Shown in pieces: positions 24,939 to 33,015 of a stretch of DNA of 64,000 nt (the stretch's first letter is position 1; every line of letters starts with the position of its first letter). This DNA is from JACQFV01 sp964593585. GTDB taxonomy: Bacteria; Zixibacteria; MSB-5A5; WJJR01. Where the stretch lies: the NCBI GenBank assembly GCA_964593585.1, contig CAZQIZ010000002.1:1-64000 (forward strand), written 5' to 3'. Under the pieces are notes generated by a model. The model made no database searches. It was given only the letters and a program-made list of their open reading frames with translations, and was not told where the DNA came from. Position numbers and translations under genes: made by a program.

Positions 24939-25925
24939 CTAGCCGAAGAAATGCTTGACGATGTAAGCGGTGACGTAGGAGATGGCGCCGCAGATCGGAA
25001 AGGTGAGCACCCAGGCCAGCACGACATGCCCGGCGATGTCCCAGCGGACATGCCGAAGCTTGAGCGAGGCGGCCACGCCCATCATCGAGGTGATGATCGT
25101 GTGGGTGGTGGACAACGGAATGCCGAAGCGCGAGGCGAAGAAGATGGTGCCGCTGGCGGCCACCTGGGCGCAGAACCCCTGCCAGGGACGCAGGTCAACC
25201 ATCTTCATGCCCATTTCCTGGATGATCTTCCAGCCGCCCACCGATGTTCCCAATCCCATGACCAGGGCACAGACGAGCACGACCCAGATGGGCACCTGGA
25301 ATGTCGAGGTCACCCCACCCAGCAACAGCACGAGGGCAAAGACGCCGATGAACTTCTGTCCGTCATTGGAGCCGTGATTGAACGCCATGAAGGCGGCGGT
25401 GATGATTTGCCAGCGGCGGAAGGACTTGCCGGTGCTCGATGGCGGACCGGGGGCCGCGGCCCACCGGACCAAGCGTGTGAAGAAGTACGCAAACAGGAAT
25501 CCGACGACACCGGAGAGGAGCAGGCCGATCAAGACCTTCTTCCACCCTTCCCAGAGCAGGGCATCCGGACCGGCGACGGCCAGCGCCGCCCCGGCCAGAC
25601 CCGCCACCAGCGCGTGGGACTCGCTGGTCGGCATGCCGAAGCGCGCGGCGACGCTGCTCCAGATGATGATGCCGAGAAGCGCCGCCCCGATGGTCGGAAG
25701 ATTTATCGCCCCACTGTCGACAATTCCCTTGCCGATGGTAGCGGCGACGGCGGTGCCGGAGAAGACCCCGATAATATTGAAGACAACGGCCATTGCCACC
25801 GCGCTGCCGCGGGACATGACGCGGGTGGAGACCACGGTCGCAATCGCATTGGGCGCATCGGTCCAGCCGTTGACGAACTCCGCGGCCAGAATGAGCAGGA
25901 TGACGACGATTAGCACCGGATCCAT
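24939..25925 (-). CDS. Inorganic phosphate transporter, PiT family
   Basis: The 328-residue inner-membrane protein has about ten transmembrane segments. It carries the duplicated PiT signatures: NGWTDAPNAIATVVSTRVM near the N-terminus and NHGSNDGQKFIGVFALVLL in the second half. It takes up phosphate by ion symport. The DUF47 gene stops 9 bp upstream of its start, the usual partner pairing. The length is short for the family but typical of the compact bacterial PiT type. Confidence 0.94.
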   Translation of the reverse strand: MDPVLIVVILLILAAEFVNGWTDAPNAIATVVSTRVMSRGSAVAMAVVFNIIGVFSGTAVAATIGKGIVDSGAINLPTIGAALLGIIIWSSVAARFGMPTSESHALVAGLAGAALAVAGPDALLWEGWKKVLIGLLLSGVVGFLFAYFFTRLVRWAAAPGPPSSTGKSFRRWQIITAAFMAFNHGSNDGQKFIGVFALVLLLGGVTSTFQVPIWVVLVCALVMGLGTSVGGWKIIQEMGMKMVDLRPWQGFCAQVAASGTIFFASRFGIPLSTTHTIITSMMGVAASLKLRHVRWDIAGHVVLAWVLTFPICGAISYVTAYIVKHFFG

Positions 25926-25934
25926 CGACGGCTC

Positions 25935-26567
25935 TTAGCTCTCCTTGCGGGCGATCGACATGGCCAAGCTGGCCACGTGATGGCAGGAATCGGTCACATC
26001 CTCGAGCTTTTCGAAGATCGACTGCCAGACCAGGATGGCCTTGGCATCATGCTCGTGGACGAAGACGGTGGCCAGACTGTCGGTCAAAAGCCGGTCGCCG
26101 TCCTCCTTGAGGGCCTCAATGCGGGAGACCCGCTCGCGCAGACGCAGGACATCGGGCTTGGCCATCCCGGCGATGATGCCGATCAATTCGGGGCACATCT
26201 CCACGATCAGTTTGCAGAACTCGATCGCCTCCGACCGTCCCTCGACGATGTGGTAGGCCTTGACGTAGATGACCACCTTCTTGATCTGGTCGATGACGCG
26301 GTCGAGCTCGTGGACCAGCTTGTCGATGTCGTCCTTGTGCAGGCGGGTGATGAAGGTCTTGTCGACGATCAGGTGGATGTGCTCCTTGAAATCGTCGCCG
26401 GCGTGCTCCATCTCGATCACCTTGTCGGCGACGGCGGCGACATACTCGCGTCCCTTGCTGATGTTGAGAAACAGCGAGTGCAGTTCATCGGCGCAGGCGG
26501 CCGTGTTGCGGATGTGCTTCTCGAAGAGTTCCTGGATCCGGTCGTCACGACTTTCCCCGAAGAGCAT
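25935..26567 (-). CDS. DUF47 (PhoU-like) phosphate transport accessory protein
   Basis: The 210-residue all-helical protein is of the DUF47/PhoU-like family that accompanies and probably regulates PiT transporters. Landmarks are the N-terminal ELFEKHIRN..ACADELHSL, then EMEHAGDDFKEHIH and the C-terminal WQSIFEKLEDVTDSCHHVASLA, with the acidic/His residues expected to bind metal. The ATG at 26567 is chosen for its GGAGGAGGGGCG ribosome binding site; the frame stays open another 318 nt without coding character. Confidence 0.93.
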   Translation of the reverse strand: MLFGESRDDRIQELFEKHIRNTAACADELHSLFLNISKGREYVAAVADKVIEMEHAGDDFKEHIHLIVDKTFITRLHKDDIDKLVHELDRVIDQIKKVVIYVKAYHIVEGRSEAIEFCKLIVEMCPELIGIIAGMAKPDVLRLRERVSRIEALKEDGDRLLTDSLATVFVHEHDAKAILVWQSIFEKLEDVTDSCHHVASLAMSIARKES

Positions 26568-26856
26568 CGCCCCTCCTCCTTGCCGGTGAACGGTAACACG
26601 CCACTGGGCGGCCGCGGATGATACAGTGTCCGGTGACCAAATTCCACCACCCCGCGCGGGCGCGGCTGTGGCCGCCAAATTGAATGACAACGTGTGGATA
26701 AGTCGCGCCGGGCGGGCTAATTCCCAGCACACCCGTCCTGAGAGTTCGCAGTAGCCCTCGCGGTGTCGGGCAATTAGATTCCGGCCCCGGGGACATGTCG
26801 GGCATGCGCCCGAAACATTCGGCGTCGATCCCCGTAAGCCCAAGTGCAGGCACAAG

Positions 26857-27423
26857 GTGGCCGAGAGCGACGAACAATTAATCAAAGATGCCCTCGCCGG
26901 CGATCAACGTGCCTACAAGGAGTTGTTGGCGCGGCACCGACAATCAATCTTCCACGTGATCTTCAAGATTGTCCGGAGCAACGAGGAAGCCGCCGACCTG
27001 GTGCAGGAAACGTTCATGAAGGCCTTCGGGTCGCTGGCCTCCTACCGGTTCGAGTACCGGTTTTCAACCTGGCTTTACAAGATTGCGGCGAACAATGCGA
27101 TCGATCATCTGCGGAAAAAACGGATCGAGGCGCTCTCGCTGGACCGTCCGGTCCAGACCAAGGACGGCGAAGTCGCGCTCGAAATCCCCGATTGGTCGCA
27201 GAATCCCGAAGAGGATCTTTACCGCAAGCGGCGGGCGGTCACCATCGGCGATGCCATCGATGCGCTCCCGGCCAAATACCGCGAAGTCATCATGCTGCGC
27301 CACCAGCAGGACCGCTCGTACGAAGAGATCGCCGAGCAACTGCACATCCCGGTGGGGACCGTCAAGGCCCGCATCTTTCGCGCCCGCGAACTGCTCAAGA
27401 AGAAACTTAAGGGTATCGTGTAG
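26857..27423 (+). CDS. ECF-type RNA polymerase sigma factor (RpoE-like)
   Basis: The 188-residue factor has region 2 (ELLARHRQSIFHVIFKIVRSNEEAADLVQETFMKAF, then FSTWLYKIAANNAIDHLRKKR) and region 4 (ALPAKYREVIMLRHQQDRSYEEIAEQLHIPVGTVKARIFRARELLKKKL). It starts at a GTG with no obvious ribosome binding site. It heads a plus-strand set with the DUF4097 and membrane protein genes, so those are probable targets or regulators. No zinc-finger anti-sigma gene is seen. Confidence 0.94.
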   Translation: MAESDEQLIKDALAGDQRAYKELLARHRQSIFHVIFKIVRSNEEAADLVQETFMKAFGSLASYRFEYRFSTWLYKIAANNAIDHLRKKRIEALSLDRPVQTKDGEVALEIPDWSQNPEEDLYRKRRAVTIGDAIDALPAKYREVIMLRHQQDRSYEEIAEQLHIPVGTVKARIFRARELLKKKLKGIV

Positions 27424-27450
27424 TCGCTTCACGACACGTGGAGGTATCAG

Positions 27451-28515
27451 ATGCGCATGACCCGTCCCGTCCTGGCCGGGGCCACGCTGACGTTGGCGCT
27501 CGCTTTGGGTGTCACCGCGTCGGCCCGGACGTTGGAGACCTTCAAGCATTCCGAGACCCGCACCTTGGAAGTCGGCGCCGCGCCGCATGTCGTGATTGAG
27601 GCGATCTCCGGCGATGTGTCCTATCGCGGGCAGGATGGCGCCACTGCCCAGATCGAAGTCGCCATCGATGTCCGGGCAAAGAGTGAGGCGGAAGCGGCGG
27701 ACATTCGCGCGCACTTAAAGCTCTATATCGAAAGCGAGAACTGATTCCTCGATGTGCGGATGGAAGACACCCGCGAATTCTACGAGTGGTTGCGCGACGA
27801 GTATGGCCGGGATTACGCCGCGACCGTCAGCTTCCATGTCACCGGCCCGCGCGGCGCCGAAGGAACGCTCTCGTCGGTGTCGGGCTGGGTGGAGGCAACC
27901 GACCTGGCCGGCCCGGTGGAAGCCACCTCGGTCTCGGGGGATGTGACGGTGACGGGAGTGCAGAAGACCGTGCGCGCTTCCTCGACGTCGGGCAATGTCG
28001 ATGTGCGCCGCGCCGGAGAGGCGGTGTTCGCCGAATCGGTATCCGGCGATGTCGGCGTGGCCGATTGCGGCGGCGACCTCGATTTGGAGTCGACTTCGGG
28101 TTCGGTCAAAGCGCGGGGCGCGGGAGGGACGGTCACCGCGCAGACGGTCTCCGGCGACATTGAAGTCCTCGAGGCGTCGTTGGATGTCGACGCCGAGTCG
28201 ATCTCCGGCATGATCTGGGTCGAAACGCAGGACGGCGAAGTGCGCGCCTCGACCACCTCGGGAGACATCACGATTTCCTCGCCGACCGACGGCGACATCG
28301 ATGTGCAGTCGGTCAGCGGCTCGGTGCGTCTGTCCATCGAGCCGAAGGCCTTCGGCGATGTGAGTCTGTCGTCGCCGTCGGGCGAAATTGACACGGCCGT
28401 GCCGATGCAGGTCTCGCACAAGACGCGGCGGCGGCTGGAGGGACGGCTCGGCGACGGCACTGCGGTGTTGCGCGTGAGCACCAACTCTGGCGACATTACC
28501 ATCAGCGCGCTCTGA
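27451..28515 (+). pseudogene. DUF4097-type repeat protein interrupted by an in-frame TGA
   Basis: The gene has a GGAGG ribosome binding site, an ATG at 27451 and a signal peptide (ending near ASA-RTL). The first 97 codons end at TGA (27742-27744). The same frame then continues without shift for 253 more codons to 28515. The protein sense also continues: VVIEAISGDVSYRGQDG before, and the same SGDVTVTG, SGNVDV, SGDIEV ladder after, a right-handed beta-solenoid typical of DUF4097 adhesin-like proteins. A Gly codon (GGA) at the TGA would fit the context. Either a nonsense mutation or a base error has occurred, or two pieces are made: a GTG at 27754 could restart. Probably envelope-located. Confidence 0.75.
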
Positions 28516-29945
28516 TGCAGGATGACCGGATGACCATCACGACCGCCATACGCCGATTCGCCGGGGCTGCCTTGCTGGCCGTTGCCCTGACGGCCACGGC
28601 GGTGGCGATCGACGATTCGGTCGTGGCGCCGGCGCCCGTGATCCCCGACGTACCCAAGATGCGGGTCCTGCGCAACGACGGGGAGCCGACACGGGTCCTG
28701 GTGGAATCGAAGGTGCTGCAGAGGATCCAGCTGCCCGACGATTCCATCTACGCCAAAGAAATCCGCATCGATTTTGGCGGCATCCGGCTGGTGACCCGCG
28801 ATGGCGAGGAGATCCTTCTACCGGCGATACCCATTGCGCCGGTGCCGCCGATCACGGCGTCCGAATTCCCCGACTCCCTGGACTTTGAGCTGGTCCTGCC
28901 CGGCGGCGGATCGGTGATTCACGTTGAGCGCGATGGACGCGCCGATCAGATCACGCAGATCGCCAGCAACATCACCGTGCGGTCCGATGAAGTGCTGCGC
29001 GGCGACGTCATCTGCATCTTCTGCGACATCGACGTGGCCGGCACGGTCACCGGGTCGGCGGTGTCGGTCTTCGGCGATGTCAATGTCGAGGGGCTGGTCG
29101 GGCAGGAAGTGGTCGCGCCGTTCGGCCAGGCGCGCATCGCCGCCAACGGCCAGGTGCGCGATGATGTCGTCGCATCCAAAATCGTGCGCGAACCGGGCGG
29201 CCGTATCGACGGCACCCGGCAGGAGGTCTTCCCCAACATCTTCGGCGGCGATGACGGCCTCTCCGCGATGGTGTCGCGGCACACGATCACGATCGTCGTG
29301 GTGCTGAAGATCCTCTTCTGGTTCTTCCTGGTGCTGTTGGCGCACGCGCTGGCGGCGCGCAATATCGTCAAGGTCAAGGCGCGGATCCTGACATCATATT
29401 TCAAGTCGTTCATGGTCGGCGTGCTCGCACAGATCCTGCTGTTGCCCGTCTTCCTCCTGCTCTTGGTCACGATCATCGGCATTCCGATTGCCCTGTTTGT
29501 ACTGCCACTCATGCTGTTTGCCGGGCTGGTCCTGGCGCAGGCGGCGGTCGGGCAGTTGGTGGGTGACAAGATCGCGGAGAACACCACGCTGGCGTTGCAG
29601 TCCCCGCTGTCGCGCACGTTGTTCGGCGTGGCGGCGTTGCAGGTGTTCGCCTACCTCACGATCATCTTTATCTGGCCGGCCGGCCACGGCAGTTCGGGCG
29701 GCGCGTTCCGCCTGATCACGCTCATCATGTTCCTGCTTTCGGCGATACTCGGGTATGTGGTGATGACGCTGGGCACCGGCGCGGTGATCCTGACACGGTT
29801 CGGGACACGTCCGAAGGAAGCGCCGGCCGCCGCCGCGATTCCTCCCCTGCCCGACGCGCCGATACCGCCCGATCCGGCGGTCACGCCCCTGCCGTTCGAG
29901 CCGCGCCGTCCCGACACAGCCGGCCCCGAACCGCTGCGATCGTAG
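28515..29945 (+). CDS. Membrane protein with polymer-forming (bactofilin-like) beta segment
   Basis: The 476-residue protein has an N-terminal signal (about 8-34), a soluble region to about 130 and a short beta-helical segment (about 145-225). In that segment GDV and GxV turns (RGDVICIFCDIDVAGTVTGSAVSVFGDV) resemble polymer-forming cytoskeletal proteins. Four or five transmembrane helices follow (about 258-435) and a Pro-rich tail. Its ATG overlaps the DUF4097 TGA (TGATG), so it is translationally coupled to that gene. A sensor or anti-sigma-like role for the ECF factor upstream is conceivable but not shown. Confidence 0.75.
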   Translation: MQDDRMTITTAIRRFAGAALLAVALTATAVAIDDSVVAPAPVIPDVPKMRVLRNDGEPTRVLVESKVLQRIQLPDDSIYAKEIRIDFGGIRLVTRDGEEILLPAIPIAPVPPITASEFPDSLDFELVLPGGGSVIHVERDGRADQITQIASNITVRSDEVLRGDVICIFCDIDVAGTVTGSAVSVFGDVNVEGLVGQEVVAPFGQARIAANGQVRDDVVASKIVREPGGRIDGTRQEVFPNIFGGDDGLSAMVSRHTITIVVVLKILFWFFLVLLAHALAARNIVKVKARILTSYFKSFMVGVLAQILLLPVFLLLLVTIIGIPIALFVLPLMLFAGLVLAQAAVGQLVGDKIAENTTLALQSPLSRTLFGVAALQVFAYLTIIFIWPAGHGSSGGAFRLITLIMFLLSAILGYVVMTLGTGAVILTRFGTRPKEAPAAAAIPPLPDAPIPPDPAVTPLPFEPRRPDTAGPEPLRS

Positions 29946-29986
29946 CCGATGCCCCGGTTGTGCCAGCCCCCGCCTTCGCTTCGGAT

Positions 29987-31360
29987 CTACAGGTATCCGA
30001 AAATCACCGGGAAGAGGATCACCACCAGCCCCGCCCAGACGCAGAAGACCGGCGGGTAATTCGTCTGCCAGCGTTCCAGCGCGGCAAAGGTCCCCTGTCG
30101 GCGCAGGAACCGCGCATAGAGCCAGGCCGACCCGGCGAGGTTCACCAAGAGCAGGATGTTCTCGCCGAGGGCGGCGGTCCGGTTGGGCGTGAAGCCGAAT
30201 TCGCTGATGCGCGCGCCGATGGCGGCGAGCGCAACGCCATCGACCACCAGCGCGCTGATCACAAGGAGCAGTTGGAGCGCGTCAAAGGCGCCGGGCGGCG
30301 CCTGCGGATCGCGCGCGGAGATGGAATAAAGCAGGAGCGCCAGCACCAGCACGAGAGCCAGGTCGAAGCCGATCAAAACTTCGCGCTTCACATCGATGCC
30401 GCTGCCGGTCCAGACCATGGTCGCCAGGAAGGCCAGCAACACGATGGTGAAAAGCGGCGTGAACACGCGCGTCAACACCGGCGCCATGTTTTCGATCACG
30501 CTCTGCTTGGCCTCCACCAGCCAGGAGGCCACCAGGACCGCGCCCATCGCGCCGCAGGGCAGTATCCACTGCTGCGCCAGCCACTCAACCTTAATGCCGA
30601 TGGCCTCGAACATGAGCAGGGTAAAGCCGGTGAGCACGCCGCCGCCGAGGGCAATCAGCACGAAGTAGATGAACAGCTCGCCGGTGAAGCGAACGAAGTT
30701 CATGCGCTGGGCGGACAACCGCCACTGGCCGCCGACATACGCAAATCCCACGACCAGCCATAACGCGATGGGCATGTGGATCACCGAGAGAACCTCGGTG
30801 TGACTCTTGGGCGCGAAGGGATAGATGTTGGCGAAGAGCGCGGCGACGGCATAGACCAGCGCCGCCCCGACGCACTCCCGGGCGCTCAGACGGCGCTTCC
30901 AGGCGAAATAGGCGGTCAGAAGCGGCAGGAGAAACAGCGGAATGTTGTGCGCATAAAAGGCCGCGTAGGCATCATCGAAGGCGTAGCCGAAGAGCGCCGG
31001 AACTTTGATGGCAATCCCCGCCAGGATCGCGAGCCCAATGACGACCATGAACTCAAACCGGCTGCCGCTTAAAGATCGGCCGTCGCTGTCGGCGCCGACC
31101 ACCAGTTGCTTCCAGAGCCGCTCGGAATGCTCGCGGGCGAATTCGCGTGAGAGGGTATCGAGGTTGCCCATGCGTTTGACCGCCACAAGGAAGGCCTCAT
31201 CGGCGGCCAGCCCGCCCTCCACCAGCGCCGCCACCTGATCACGCAGGTGGGTTTCCAGTTCTTCGACATCGGGTTTGTAAATCGCCTGATGACGGCGCAG
31301 GTAGTCGCGCCAGGCGGCGATTTGCTTCTCCAATGATGTGTCGTGCGGCAACGCGTTCAT
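29987..31360 (-). CDS. Polytopic membrane protein with N-terminal permease-prefix domain
   Basis: The 457-residue protein has a soluble helical N-terminal domain (about 1-95; LRDQVAALVEGGLAADEAFLVAVKRMGN) like the permease-prefix/HAAS domains found downstream of PadR regulators. At least ten transmembrane helices follow, as in DUF4153-like proteins. The ATG at 31360 has GGGAGGACGGG directly upstream and overlaps the padR stop by ATGA. It is thus controlled by the PadR operator. The substrate is unknown. Confidence 0.8.
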   Translation of the reverse strand: MNALPHDTSLEKQIAAWRDYLRRHQAIYKPDVEELETHLRDQVAALVEGGLAADEAFLVAVKRMGNLDTLSREFAREHSERLWKQLVVGADSDGRSLSGSRFEFMVVIGLAILAGIAIKVPALFGYAFDDAYAAFYAHNIPLFLLPLLTAYFAWKRRLSARECVGAALVYAVAALFANIYPFAPKSHTEVLSVIHMPIALWLVVGFAYVGGQWRLSAQRMNFVRFTGELFIYFVLIALGGGVLTGFTLLMFEAIGIKVEWLAQQWILPCGAMGAVLVASWLVEAKQSVIENMAPVLTRVFTPLFTIVLLAFLATMVWTGSGIDVKREVLIGFDLALVLVLALLLYSISARDPQAPPGAFDALQLLLVISALVVDGVALAAIGARISEFGFTPNRTAALGENILLLVNLAGSAWLYARFLRRQGTFAALERWQTNYPPVFCVWAGLVVILFPVIFGYL

Positions 31361-31734
31361 CCCGTCCTCCCCATGGCCGGCGCGGCGCCCGCGTCGCGGA
31401 CAGCCGCCATCGCCGACCAGATTTCGCGCAGCGCGGCATCGACCGTCTGCCACTGACGCCGGTGGGACTCCAGCTGCGCGCGCCCCGACTTGGTGATGCT
31501 GTAGTATTTCCGGATGCGGCCGGTTTCGGCGGTACGCTGCCGGGCCGCTATGTAACCCAACCGTTCGAGACGGTGCAGCACCGGGTAGAGCATCCCGTCG
31601 GTCCACTGCAGATGCCCACCCGACAGCTCGCTCACTCGCTTGAGGATCGCGTAGCCGTAGCTTTCCCCCTCGGAGAGAATCGCCAAAACCAGCGGTGTGG
31701 CCGAAGCGGCGACGAGGTCTTTGCTGATCTCCAT
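31357..31734 (-). CDS. PadR-family transcriptional regulator
   Basis: The 125-residue winged-helix repressor has the PadR pattern ISKDLVAASATPLVLAILSEG, then SYGYAILKRVSEL, then WTDGMLYPVLHRLERLGYI, followed by a short helical dimerisation tail. The ATG at 31734 is chosen because the promoter and operator lie just upstream, making a longer frame untenable. It is coupled by ATGA overlap to the membrane protein it presumably controls. Autoregulation is expected from the operator. Confidence 0.92.
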   Translation of the reverse strand: MEISKDLVAASATPLVLAILSEGESYGYAILKRVSELSGGHLQWTDGMLYPVLHRLERLGYIAARQRTAETGRIRKYYSITKSGRAQLESHRRQWQTVDAALREIWSAMAAVRDAGAAPAMGRTG

Positions 31735-31744
31735 ACGTAGAGGT

Positions 31745-31773
31745 ACTATACATAGAAGTCCTATGTATTGCAA
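31745..31773 (-). promoter_or_regulatory. Sigma-70-type promoter of padR
   Basis: On the minus strand TTGCAA (31773-31768) is separated by 17 bp from TATAGT (31750-31745), near consensus. Transcription would start about 4-5 nt before the padR ATG, so the message is nearly leaderless. Confidence 0.75.
31748..31768. promoter_or_regulatory. PadR operator (inverted repeat)
   Basis: A perfect 8-bp inverted repeat, ATACATAG-N5-CTATGTAT, covers the spacer and the -10 element of the padR promoter. Its form matches known PadR-family operators, and its position implies repression by occlusion. Confidence 0.8.
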
Positions 31774-31924
31774 GCCAGAAAGTGGGGCGACAGACGAATG
31801 CACGTATTGCGATGCCGATTAATGACTTAGCGATGGCCTGATGGCCGCAGCGGGCAACTTGGTGGCGTGAGTGTGGTCGCCTCCACGAGTCGAGAACTCG
31901 ATTGGCGTTGCGTATCGAACAAAA

Positions 31925-31999
31925 GCCGGCTCGGCGGGAGCCTCGCCCTCCCCAACCCAATGAAGTCCGGGAGGGCCAGGCTCCCGCCGAGCCTGCTCT
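31925..31999. repeat. Long GC-rich inverted repeat (REP-like)
   Basis: This lies in the 390-bp padR-rpoD gap (31735-32123). Two arms of about 25 bp (GGCTCGGCGGGAGCC to CCCTCCC, one mismatch) flank a 16-bp centre. A related single arm occurs at 9581-9609. Such GC-rich intergenic repeats occur widely in some environmental genomes. The rest of this gap holds only the rpoD terminator and the padR control region. Confidence 0.65.
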
Positions 32000-32057
32000 C
32001 AAACGGTGATAGGCAGATGTTGCTCTAACCGATTAATCGCCCATCGCGATGAAAACC

Positions 32058-32090
32058 GAAAGGCCCCGTTCGATTGGAACGGGGCCTTTC
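32058..32090 (-). terminator. Intrinsic terminator after rpoD
   Basis: A perfect 14-bp stem (GAAAGGCCCCGTTC arms, 5-nt loop) is followed on the minus strand by GGTTTTC, 34 bp past the rpoD stop. Confidence 0.85.
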
Positions 32091-32123
32091 TCTGCGGATA
32101 TTCTGATGTGACCGGACCGCCGT

Positions 32124-32981
32124 TCAATCCAGGTACGCGCGCAGCGACTTGCAACGCGACGCGTGCCGCAGGCGGCGGATCGCCTTCTCCTTGATCTGGC
32201 GCACCCGCTCGCGGGTGAGATTGAAGCGCACGCCGATCTCCTCCAGCGTCAGCGCCTTCTCGTGCGACAGACCAAAGTACAGGTTGATCACCTCGGCCTC
32301 GCGCGGCGTGAGCGTGTCGAGCGCCTTTTCGATCTCCAGACGCAGCGAGTCCTTCAGAAGCGACTCATCCGGCGCCGGCTGCAGCTCGTCTTCGAGCACG
32401 TCGATCAGACTGTTGTCCTCCGACGTGGAAAACGGCGCGTCCAGCGACAGGTGCGTGTTGGAGATCTTCAGCGTGTCGGAGACTTCCGCCTCCGACAGCT
32501 CGAGCTCCTTGGCGATCTCGTCGGGCGAGGGTTCGCGGCCGAACTCCTGTTCAAGCGAACTGGCGATCTTGCCGATTTTGTGCAGGGTGCCGACACGGTT
32601 GAGCGGCAGACGCACAATGCGCGACTGCTCCGCCAACGCCTGCAGGATCGCCTGACGAATCCACCAGACGGCGTAGGAGATGAACTTGAAGCCGCGCGTT
32701 TCATCGAAGCGCTTGGCGGCCTTGATCAGTCCGATATTGCCCTCGTTGATCAGGTCGGCCAGGGACAGGCCCTGGTTCTGATACTGTTTGGCCACGGACA
32801 CGACAAAGCGCAGATTCGCCTTCGTGAGCTTCTCCAGCGCCGTCCCGTCCCCCTGCTTGATGCGCTTGGCAAGGGAGACTTCCTGGGCCGGCGTGAGCAG
32901 CGGCGTCTCGCCGATCTCCTTCAGGTACAAATCCAGCGACCGGTCTTCATCCCGGTACTTGCGAGAGGTTCGAACGCTCGT
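32124..32981 (-). CDS. rpoD: Primary (RpoD/SigA-type) sigma factor
   Basis: The protein is about 285 residues, the short form found in FCB bacteria (no long region 1.1). Region 1.2 (DRSLDLYLKEIGETPLLT), region 2 (NLRFVVSVAKQYQNQGLSLADLINEGNIGLIKA with ISYAVWWIRQAI), region 3 and region 4.2 (LTREEVR-type RERVRQIKEKAIRRLRH) are all intact. A strong AGGAGG lies 7 nt before ACG (32981-32979), where an ATG would be expected; no ATG, GTG or TTG follows until deep in region 1.2. The only upstream in-frame ATG (33065) lacks a ribosome binding site and overlaps the protease gene by 50 bp. The start is thus either ACG or a base error. It follows the HtrA gene by 34 bp. Confidence 0.93.
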   Translation of the reverse strand, partial: TSVRTSRKYRDEDRSLDLYLKEIGETPLLTPAQEVSLAKRIKQGDGTALEKLTKANLRFVVSVAKQYQNQGLSLADLINEGNIGLIKAAKRFDETRGFKFISYAVWWIRQAILQALAEQSRIVRLPLNRVGTLHKIGKIASSLEQEFGREPSPDEIAKELELSEAEVSDTLKISNTHLSLDAPFSTSEDNSLIDVLEDELQPAPDESLLKDSLRLEIEKALDTLTPREAEVINLYFGLSHEKALTLEEIGVRFNLTRERVRQIKEKAIRRLRHASRCKSLRAYLD

Positions 32982-33015
32982 ACCCGTTCCTCCTATGAAT
33001 AGGGTTTGACGTCCC

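Noticed and set aside
27742..27744. TGA recoding as Trp or selenocysteine
   Set aside because: TGA ends many genes in this window as a normal stop, and no SECIS-like hairpin is evident after the codon; Gly is the residue that fits.
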